NCBI GenBank assembly: GCA_032622095.1 | Contig: CP136069.1 | Location: 2,951,462 to 3,015,461, forward strand | DNA: 64,000 nucleotides | Reading direction: 5' to 3' | Source of the DNA: Siphonodentalium dalli | Lineage: Eukaryota > Mollusca > Scaphopoda > Gadilida > Siphonodentaliidae | Shown here: piece by piece, positions 44,501-56,500 of the stretch | Numbering within the stretch: position 1 is the first letter of the stretch | Layout: each line of letters begins with the position of its first letter | Translations under genes and position numbers: made by a program | The notes under the pieces: model-generated | What the model was told of the DNA's origin: nothing | The model's input: the letters and a program-made list of their open reading frames with translations, nothing else | The model's database searches: none

Positions 44501-47500
44501 TGAAGTGGGCCACTTCATAAAAACCGATGAACTCTATGTCAATCCAAGCTGACCGTGTGGGTGTCCACTTGTAATGTGTGTCGCAATTGCTAACGACAGT
44601 CAGCTGACCAAATATAGTATATTTATACATACTTGGCACTTAGACTTCTGGACTTCCTGTGTCCGGGATTGCATCGTGGAGGCGTTAGGCAGGTTCGTAC
44701 GTCCGCATGAGGAATTTCGTGAACAGTGATGTCTTCCCGAGAGGAGGAAACTCCGACACCTACAGATCCCTGGTTAGGCGGCTCTATCTTCAACGACAAC
44801 CTGGAGTTATATACGATACGATTATATGCGACACCTACAGATCCCTGGTTACGCGGCTCTATCTTCAACGACAACCTGGAGTTAAATATGATACAATACA
44901 ATATGTACGATGGTCTATGTTCAATGACAACCTGGAGTTAAATACGATACGATATGTACAAAGGTCTATCTTCAATGACAACCTGGAGTTAAATACGATA
45001 CGATATATACGATGGTCTATCTTCAATGACAACCTGGAGTTAAATACGATTCGATACGATTTAACAGATGTATACAGAAAATAAATTGAAATAAAATCAA
45101 TAATAGAAGCATTTGCAGATGGGTTTCTTTGATTCATAATTATGATTTTATAGACTTGAAACTTGAGTTAACTAATTATCGTCTTGTAAAAACTACACTA
45201 AGTATTCTATACCAGGGACCAGCCGAGAGGGCGACGTGGGCGTAAAAGTCTCCCTATTTCTGCTCACTTCACCCAGCCGAGAGGGCGACGTGGGCGTAAA
45301 AGTCTCCATATTCCTGCTCACTTCACCCTAATTTTGCCGCTGAACGAAGTTTAAGTCGCCCTGAAATTTCCGAAGTTGACCAACAAAAAGTGGCAAAATA
45401 TTCATCATAATTTACTGCCAAAAATCCATTGATATGGTCCAAAAAAAAACACCATAATTCTTATTAACATCTGTATGAATTCGATTTGGGAGCATATTCA
45501 CACCTTAGCATTAATTGCAGACATCTGTGAAAAAATCGTAAGGTGTCTAGTGATGATATTAATGAATGAAGATTACAACTCACACACGATACCATGTGTC
45601 AGTTCATCAATCCTCTGTTAACCCTTTGAGTGCCAGGTCCGATTTTTGTATCAACCCATATACCCTGTGCCAATGCATTCTCTTATATATGCGAGTCGAC
45701 CATAGGTCGCCTCGCATATATAAGAGAATACATTGGCCTAACAATTTTTCATCATTTGTTATTATTTTTTACAATTGTTTACAATTTTAATAATTTTTTT
45801 AAAATCTAAAAAAAATAAAATGTTTCTTTAAATTTTTTTTTTTTTTAGGGACGATTTTACAGACCGTAAATTAGGGCCGGTGAGATCGGCCCCTGGCACT
45901 GAAAGGGTTAAAGTGTTGTAAAGGCTTTCAAAACAAATTCATTTCTGTAAAATAATCTGTACCCAGCTTAATAATTAGCACTTTAAATGAGTGAGAATAT
46001 TCAAGATTTTGTTTTGTTTTACAGTAAATTGGGAGCATTTTTTTCATATTCATGAGCATTTTTTAATTTGTTTGCCTTTTTCGTATTCATAAGCCGTTCT
46101 TCCAAAATTATTACATAAAATGCTATCAATCAGTCGAAATTTTGAGATTATTCAGTTATTAGAGTGATGATTTGAACATAAAGATTCCACATTTGAACCA
46201 TAGTTTCATCATTTTAATTTAGATATTACATATCTCCTATTTTCGTTATATAGGCGACTACCGCACTGGTCGATTTCAATTTTGAAAAGCCCACTTCGCC
46301 CTATTGGATGCCCACTTTCGCCTTATTTCTGTGACAGTGAGAAGTCACTTCGCCCTGAAAATCAGGTCCCTGTTCTATACTGGGGTATTGGCCGTTGAAA
46401 TGACAGGTGACAAACATGACATGCAGGAAAATATCGTCACTGTTTATCAAAATATAAGGAAAGCCATCAAACAGTGTGCAGAGTTTGGCGTTTTCTAATG
46501 ACGGACGTTTTCTAATGACAGACGTTTTCTAATGACGGACGCCACTGAAACCACATTTGTCTTTGGACAAACGCATTATACCAGTGAAAATATCACATTG
46601 ATAATGTTTGGGAAACAAGTTATAATGCAGGTTGTCTTGTAACGTTTGGCCTGAAATTGTGCTGTAATATTCTAAGATGTGCCGAATGACATAGTGTGTC
46701 TAACCCATAGAGAGCCCCATATAGACTGGAGCAGACGACACTCCATAGTACATGCTCCCATCTGTGTGAGGATCCCTGTGGGTTAAACATTATACTTTAT
46801 CATTGAGGTTTGAGATGGATGTCTTACATTACTAAACAAGCCTGCAAATAGCGTGTCTGTCATTTGCAGAATGAGGTCGTCAGAGGGTGAATTTAGTGAT
46901 GCTATCCCGCACTAGCATCACCAAATTCATCCTCTGGAGACCTCATTCTGCTTAGGCCTCATCTTCTGGGAAGTATCTATAGTATCAAATAACATTGTTT
47001 TTAGTTACATTTCCCTTCTAGGAAGTTTCTATATCCCCTAATTTGCAGAAGATAAAATTCATAATTGAGGTGTCCAATGCGTGAACTTCAATCTGATCCT
47101 AGGTCTGCCAAAGCAGTTGAGGGCCTCAGCAGAATGAGGTCCCCAGAGGGTGAATTTAGTGATGATAGCCTGCTATGCGGGATAGCATCACTAAATTCAC
47201 CCTCTGGGGACCTCATTCTGCAAATGTCAGACACGCTATTAGCAGGCTTGGTCATATATTTTTAAACGCGCTAAAATGTGACAGAGCTACAGACATACAC
47301 ACACACAAACACTTGACTTTTATACAGACAGATACCGCTTACCTGTAATTATCGTCTTCTACAAACTTCTGTAACTCTTCGATATACCGGACAGACTTCA
47401 GGTAATTCTGTATGTGATCTAATACTGACACCTCTGGAAAAGAAAAAGTTACATGTTACATTCAACAAATTTACTGCCATGAAAATAGAGATTAAAAATG

Positions 47501-50500
47501 GAGATCAATATAAAGAACAAGCACATACATTAATGCTCTAAATAATCGACTCCTTAACCACAGCAGAATTATGGGTAACTTTTCAGGAATTAGTCTATGT
47601 GGGGCTCTCAGCTTTCCGATGAATGGCAACAAGCCATATTTCCAACTAAATTCTGAAAAGTTACCCATAATTCTGCTGTGGTTAAGGGGTCGATTACTGT
47701 TGCTTTAGTATTATTTTGTTATTCAATGCTAACTATTGTTTAACTCTTTAGCACTCAAGATGATTTTCTAGCGCAACCCTCAATGACATGATTTGACATG
47801 GTCGCCTATTCCTCATTGATGTGATTTGATGTGTTGGTTTACATGGAAAGTTTTCCGTTTATTTAAATTCCATTTATATTCAGTTTTTTATGCTTTATTA
47901 AATATGAATACTGTGATATATATGTCGCAAATCAACATGTTGTGTTCTGGTAAAGTAGCCGGAAGTTTATATCGCTAAGGGCAGCTTAATGTAGAACAAT
48001 AATTTTTATTCCGGCTGTGGTTGCGAGATGAAACATATGGTTAGAATAATTTTTATTCCGTTTCTGACAGATTACAACATACCGCTACTGGAATTGTCTT
48101 CTAATATTTCCAAATCTGTCTGAACATAACACAGATCTATTTCTTGTTTACAATTATTTATCAATGATTGCATTGTTTGTGGTCTTAATTCAACTTTGAT
48201 TGAGTGGGGAACTTAAAACCACGTGTTCGTATTTATGTTGCGAGTCATAAGAGTGGGTGGGATATTGGAAGAGCCCATATAATTGATGGAAAAGCTGGAC
48301 CAATCTATTGATAGCACAAACTGTCACTCAAGAGCCTCCCCCAAATAAGGAAGTTGGATTTATTTTTTATTACAATTGGGAATTTATTATTTATTAAATA
48401 GTTAGCTTTTCTCTGCTTTTTGCCTGCTATTAGAAGCTACCCATTCCCACAATTGATGCATGGACTATTACAATGTGTGTGTTTTACACAAGTAACAAAC
48501 TATCTGTTTCTGAGTGGGTTAATTCTAAAGTCAATTAGTGATCTGAATGACCAACATACAGTAATGCTCTAAATAATCGACTCCTTAACGACAGCAGTGA
48601 TCTGAATGACCAACATACAGTAATGCTCTAAATAATTGACTCCTTAACCACAACAGAATTATGGGTAACTTTCAGGATTTAGTCGGAAATATGGCTTGTT
48701 GCCATTCATCGGAAAGCTCGAGTGCTTTCTGATGAATGGCAACAAGCCATATTTCCGACTAAATCCTGAAAAGTTACCCATAATTCTGCTGTTAAGGGGT
48801 CGATTACTTAGGGCATTACTGAAGATCCCCCATTTGCTGAAAAATAAGCCTCGTATAACGTCAAACTATATGGATATTCTAAATCTATCAGGTTTTACGT
48901 ACCGTAAGTTGACTGCTGGAATTCAGCGATAACCCTCAGAATATTATTCATCTGTGTCCGCCGAGTGTCACTCTCCATTCCCCCCGAATGTGGGTGCGCG
49001 ACGTCGATATATATTAAATCAGTTAAATATAGGCCTGTAAATAAAGAAAAGATCTGTTGATTAAACATGCTCTCCACCCCCTCCCCCGAAATGTAGGTAC
49101 GCAACATAAATATAAATATAATTCTGTAAATCAAGAAACGATGTGTTGATGAAACATGCTCTGCATCCCCCTCCCCTCCCCCGAAATGTAGGTACGCGAC
49201 ATCAATATAAATAAAATTCTGTAAATCAAGAAAAGATGTGTTGATGCAACATGGTCTCCATTCCCCCTGAAATGTGGGAGCACGACGTCAATATAAATAT
49301 AAACCTGTAACTCAAAAAATGCTATGAAACATGCCCTCCATTCCCCCTGAAATGTGGGCGCACGACGTCAATATAAATATAAACCTGTAACTCAAAAAAT
49401 GCTATGAAACATGCCCTCCATTCCCCCTGAAATGTGGGAGGACGTCAATATAAATATAAACCTGTAACTCAAAAAATGCTATGGAACATGCTCTCCATTC
49501 CCCCCCCAAATGTGGGAGGACGTCAATATAAATATAAACCTGTAACTCAAAAAATGCTATGAAACATGCTCTCCATTCCCCCCAAATGTGGGTGCGTTAA
49601 AACAGTTAAAGATGGTCTATGTCTTCCGGTCCACGAAAGCCTGTCATCTGCATATGGAGCGCAAGACAAATCTTACTTTATCACATAATTAACCCAAAAA
49701 ACCAGCTTCATAATTATTGGTAAGACACACATGTAATATTAGCGCGTGCGATGACGTCACACCATTATATAAATGACTTGTGATTGCTGAAGTTTATGAT
49801 TTTTGTTTTCGATGAATACTTCGTGTTGCTTCGCGTTTAATTGATCATGTGATAAAAGGTATCTCAAACTTATACGTAATTTATCAACCTCGTCCACTAA
49901 ATTCTATTTGAGCCTCGGTAAACCTCGGCTCAAATCAATTTTTAGTGAACTCGGTTGATAAATTCCATATTAAATAGAAACTCATGTGAGATCCTCTATT
50001 TATAACATCTATTCTTATAAATTAATACCTAGATACAAGGCAGCTCTCCATGTAATCTTAGAGGGTTTGTTGATTCGATTGGAGACAGATGGGGGAGGCT
50101 TAAAGGTTAAATTATTACCTAGATACAAGGCCGCACTCCATGTAATCTCGGAGCGTTTGCCGATTGGAGACAGATATATGGGTGAGGGGTTAAAGATTAA
50201 ATTATTACCTAGATACAAGGCCGCACTCCATGTAATCTCGGAGCGTTTGTCGATTGGAGACAGATATATGGGTGAGGGGTTAAAGATTAAATTATTACCT
50301 AGATACAAGGCCGCTCTCCATGTAATCTCGGAGCGTTTGCCGATTGGAGACAGATATATGGGTGAGGGGTTAAAGATTAAATTATTACCTAGATACAAGG
50401 CCGCACTCCATGTAATCTCGGAGCGTTTGTCGATTGGAGACAGATATATGGGTGAGGGGTTAAAGATTAAATTATTACCTAGATACAAGGCCGCTCTCCA

Positions 50501-53500
50501 TGTAATCTCGGAGCGTTTGTCGAGACAGATGGGGAGGGGGAATTAAAGGTTAAATTATTATCTAGATATGGCATACAAGGCAGCTTGACTTTCTCCATGT
50601 AATCTCGGAGCATTTGTCAATCGGAGACAGATGAGGGAGGGGGTTAAAGGTTAAATTATTACCTAGATATGGGATACAAGGCAGCTTGACTTTCTCCATG
50701 TAATCTCGGAGCATTTGTCAATCGGAGACAGATGAGGGAGGGGGTTAAAGGTTAAATTATTACCTAGATATGGGATACAAGGCAGCTTGACTTTCTCCAT
50801 GTAATCTCGGAGCGTTTGTCAATCGGAGACAGATGAGGGAGGGGGTTAAAGGTTAAATTATTACCTAGATATGGGATACAAGGCAGCTTGACTTTCTCCA
50901 TGTAATCTCGGAGCATTTGTCAATCGGAGACAGATGAGGGAGGGGGTTAAAGGTTAAATTATTACCTAGATATGGGATACAAGGCAGCTTGACTTTCTCC
51001 ATGTAATCTCGGAGCATTTGTCAATCGGAGACAGATGAGGGAGGGGGTTAAAGGTTAAATTATTACCTAGATATGGGATACAAGGCAGCTTGACTTTCTC
51101 CATGTAATCTCGGAGCGTTTGTCGATTAGAGTTCTCAGAGAACAGATCGGCCATCTTCTCGTATGTCGTCTTATCCTTCTTGGACAGCATCTGTCAAATA
51201 ACACAATATTTTATGTTAAAGGCCCACTTAATTTTCGAGTCGCCGATTGTTTTTTTTATAGTGACTTGATATACGGTTTTATTAACAATCAATACCATAA
51301 AATATGATTAAAATACTATAATTCATAACTATTTGAAACATCTGTGTCTCAGAAGATGCCCACAGAGATATAGAAAACTGCTGAAATCATAGAATGACTT
51401 CCCCCCCCCCCCCTTGATCCCAGAATGCAACAGAATTCAAACTTTTTCAATGAAGGGGAAGAACTCTATCTTTAATATATAGAGTTATTCCTCCTGCATT
51501 GAAAATAATGCTGCTTTTTACTGCAATCTAGATGACAAAACGCATTGGCAACTCAACAAAAACAACATGTCCTCAGTTTATTACAACGGATAAGTTGATA
51601 ATACAATGATTTTTAGATTCCTCTTTCAAATGGTATATACTATGGCATATATTTTATATAATGTAATCTGGGTATATAATATGGCATATATTTTATATAA
51701 TTTAATCTGGGTATATAATATGGCATATATTTTATATAATTTAATCTGGGGGTTCGATGGTATATAATATGGCATATATTTTATATAATGTAATCTGGAG
51801 GTTCATGGTATATAATATGGCATATATTTTATATAATGTAACCTGGGCGTTCGATGGTATATAATATGGCATATATTTTATATAATGTAATCTGGAGGTT
51901 CATGGTATATAATATGGCATATATTTTATATAATGTAATCTGGGGGTTCGATGGTATATAATATGGCATATATTTTATATAATTTAATCTGGGTGTTCGA
52001 TGGTATATAATACGGCATATATTTTATATAATTTAATCTGGGGGTTCGATGGTATATAATATGGCATATATTTTATATAATGTAATCTGGAGGTTCATGG
52101 TATATGGCATATATTTTATATAATGTAATCTGGGGGTTCGATGGTATATAATATGGCATATATTTTATATAATGTAATCTGGGGGGTCGATGGTATATAA
52201 TATGGCATATGTTTTATATAATTTAATCTGGGGGGTTCGATGGTATATAATATGGCATATATTTTATATAATTTAATCTGGGGGTTCGATGGTATATAAT
52301 ATGGCATATATTTTATATAATTTAATCTGGGGGTTCGATGGTATATAATATGGCATATATTTTATATAATGTAATCTGGAGGTTCATGGTATATGGCATA
52401 TATTTTATATAATGTAATCTGGGGGTTCGATGGTATATAATATGGCATATATTTTATATAATGTAATCTGGGGGTTCGATGGTATATAATATGGCATATA
52501 TTTTATATAATTTAATCTGGGGGTTCGATGGTATATAATATGGCATATATTTTATATAATGTAATCTGGAGGTTCATGGTATATAATATGGCATATATTT
52601 TATATAATGTAATCTGGGGTTCATGGTATATAATATGGCATATATTTTATATAATGTAATCTGGGGGTTCGATGGTATATGGCATATATTTTATATAATG
52701 TAATCTGGGGGTTCGATGGTATATAATATGGCATATATTTTATATAATTTAATCTGGGGGTTCGATGGCATATAATATGGCATATATTTTATATAATGTA
52801 ATCTGGAGGTTCATGGTATATAATATGGCATATATTTTATATAATGTAATCTGGGGGTTCATGGTATATAATATGGCATATATTTTATATAATGTAATCT
52901 GGGGGTTCGATGGTATATGGCATATATTTTATATAATGTAATCTGGGGGTTCGATGGTATATGGCATATATTTTATATAATGTAATCTGGGGGTTCGATG
53001 GTATATAATATGGCATATATTTTATATAATGTAATCTGGGGGTTCATGGTATATAATATGGCATATATTTTATATAATGTAATCTGGGGGTTCATGGTAT
53101 ATAATATGGCATATATTTTATATAAAGTAATCTGGGGGTTCATGGTATATAATATGGCATATATTTTATATAATGTAATCTGGAGGTTCATGGTATATAA
53201 TATGGCATATATTTCATATAATGTGATCTGGGGGTTCATGGTATATAATATGGCATATATTTCATATAAAGTAATCTGGGGGTTCATGGTATATAATATG
53301 GCATATATTTTATATAATGTAATCTGGAGGTTCGATGGTATATAATATGGCATATATTTTATATAATTTAATCTGGGGGTTCGATGGTATATAATATGGC
53401 ATATATTTTATATAATGTAATCTGGGGGTTCGATGGTATATAATATGGCATATATTTTATATAATTTAATCTGGGGGTTCGATGGTATATAATATGGCAT

Positions 53501-56500
53501 ATATTTTATATAATTTAATCTGGGGGTTTGATGGTATATAATATGGCATATATTTTATATAATTTAATCTGGGGGTTCGATGGTATATAATATGGCATAT
53601 ATTTTATATAATGTAATCTGGGGGTTCGACAATTAAGTGGGGCCTTTAATTATGGGCGTAAAGTCTGTTATAGAAGAGTAACGGGGCATGACTCGGTCCA
53701 AAACAGTTATAGCGTATTCCAAGCTGTTGTGAACCGAGAAGACTTGGTCTATATTATATGAAGGTAATTTTTTCTCGTATTCTTTAACAATTTTATAATT
53801 TCACCCATACAGAGCACCAGACAAACATGATCAGACGACACTCTTCTATATGCTTCTATATATGTGTGGGACTCCCTGCAGGGTAATGGATGTTTTTTAT
53901 TTTATGTCCTAAAAATTGTAAGAAAAAATTATAATTTTTTTTTAGGCCAATGCATTCTCTTATATATGCGAGGCGACCATTGGTCGACTCGCATATATAA
54001 GAGAATGCATTGGCACAGGGTAAAAACACCCAATAGTGTTCGAAAGTTAAGTGAGCCTTTAAAGCATGATGCATGTTTATGTGTGCATGTCATTATGGCC
54101 AGACATGTCAACCTGGTATTATATGAAATAGTGAGATCAGTCTTCCAATATAGGGGGAGATTTAGGGAGAAATAGGGAGATTTTTTTTCATCGCATTATC
54201 CCTCCATCATAACATGAAAATAAAGAAAATAAAACTTATTTAAATTTATTAATTTTATTCCAACAATATTAACATTAACAAATTACTTCTTGGACATTGT
54301 AGCAGATTTGGCATCTTTCAACATTTCATTGTTTGGAACAAAGTCGTAACATGAACTGTCTGTGTTTAGTTTGCATGATAGCAATGCGCAAATGGTATCA
54401 TTGTCCAATTCCGAACGAAAGCATGTGTGCACTTTTTTGCAAATCGAGAACACTCTCTCACTATCGGCATTGCTGTTTGGTATACACATACCATGAGAGT
54501 CCTCAAATTTGGGAACCGTAATTGTCCACCTTGGGTTTTCAGTCCTGTAATCAACATCCAGTATTCATCACTTATGGCCGGTGCTCATTTACCTATCATG
54601 CACAGGTAAATATGCAAAGTGTGTAGTTTAGTTGCGAGTTTTAATGAACGCACATGCTGTGTTCCTCAAGTTTTTATTTTGCTTTAAAAATGCCAAAATA
54701 ATATGCTCAATTGAGTTTTTTTTTCAATAAACAAATCAGGGTTGGTCGATTTAAAACATAATTGTTTAAATCATGATAAAAAGTCAAGAACTGCAATATC
54801 TAACAATGTTTCTGTAAACTATAACATGATTATGATTAAACAATATACAAATTGGATAACAGATATGAAACTGTACAGTAATTATGAACTATATAGAAAT
54901 TACAGGCATAATGAATGGTATTTACTGATCCACCATGGTATTTGCTGAAAAATAAGCCTAGTATAATGCCAAACTATATGTGACCTGCCATATCAAATCC
55001 AGTCGTAAGTTTTTTACCATGTGCCAATGCATTCTCTTATATATGCGAGTCGACCATAGGTCGCCTCGCATATATAAGAGAATGCATTGGCCTAACAATT
55101 TTTTGCAATTTTAATAATTTTTTCTTGTATTCTTTAACAATTTTATAATTTCACCCATACAGAGCCCCAGACAAACATGAGCAGACGGCACTCTTCTATG
55201 TGCTTCTATATATGTGTGGGGCTCCCTGCAGGGTAATGGATGTTTTTTATTTTATGTCCTAAAAATTGTAAGAAACATTTATTTTAAAAAAATGATCAAA
55301 AATTGTTAGGCCAATGCATTCTCTTATATATGCGAGGCGACCTATGGTCGACTCGCATATATAAGAGAATGCATTGGCACAGGGTAAAAAAAATCAACAC
55401 TATAGAAATTACAGGCATAATGCATGGTATTTACTGATCCACCAAATGACCTGTTCTGCTTAGCACTGTCGGTATTATTTGCAACTACACTGTTTAATTC
55501 TCTTTCCTTTTCTGATTGCTGTGTAAATGCTAACTGAGTAACTCTACCATATACTCTGCCATCTAACTACTCTAGTTGTCTAGAGTCTATACTCGATATA
55601 TGGTGTGATTAACGTCACTGAGAGCAAACTGATCAATGATATTAAGTTTTCAGCGACCCTGAAACAAATCACTTCAAATGGTATGACTTTACTGGTGTTT
55701 TCACTTGATCTGTCGGCGTTTATAGACAGAACACAACGCGCATCTTAATCGAGACTCTTTTATCGAATGAGTTGCGGATGACGCAAGGATATATTTCGCG
55801 AGAGTGTAGCTCGAGCGAAATATAACTTTGCGCCGTCCGCAACGAGTTCGATAAAAGATTCGGGATTATGATGCAAGTTGTGTTCTGTATTTATTCTACA
55901 CCGTTCAGTCAGATAAGTTCAATCCATGAATGTCACCTTCATTATTAGTATAGCTACCTTTATTGTGATTTAAGTCTGACAAATAATCAGTAATTATGGG
56001 GGGATCACCGGAAGCGGATGATCGACGTAATGTACGTCATCTTTCTTGGCGACAACGTCAACAAGAATAGTTCCGGCTTGTATTCCACTAGAGGTATACA
56101 CTAATATGTATTCAATGGCTGGGATTCCGTTGAATACATGTGACTCACGTCAATGGGTTTGGAATAAATAAGGGTCTTATGGGAACTACATACTTAGTAT
56201 AACTCTTGCTTTGATAAATTATACAGTATGTAGTTTGTTAGCCGACAGATGCATAAAAAATTACGTTGATTGCATATATAAATGTAATAAAAGGTTGCAG
56301 ACCCCATTTCCCCCGAATCGAGAAGGCTTTTTGGGACGTTGGCTTTTTATAAGAACAAAGAATTCAAATTCTGGCAAAATTTGACTCAAACTAGACAATG
56401 ACCTGCATGTTCTCAAAGGTGAGCCACTCCAAGTATCAAGAGATTCTTCTGAAGAAAGCTCAATTTATCATTGAGACAACACAAATGTTATTACTAAATG

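Noticed and set aside
50015-50546. 157- and 186-codon frames with 30-residue repeats
   Set aside because: They are generated by the 90-bp units of the exon C donor array; the real coding frame is the exon at 51067-51190.
52973-53353. 115-126-codon frames of [16 protein letters not shown] type
   Set aside because: Satellite unit translation, open on both strands, AT-rich, with no gene features.
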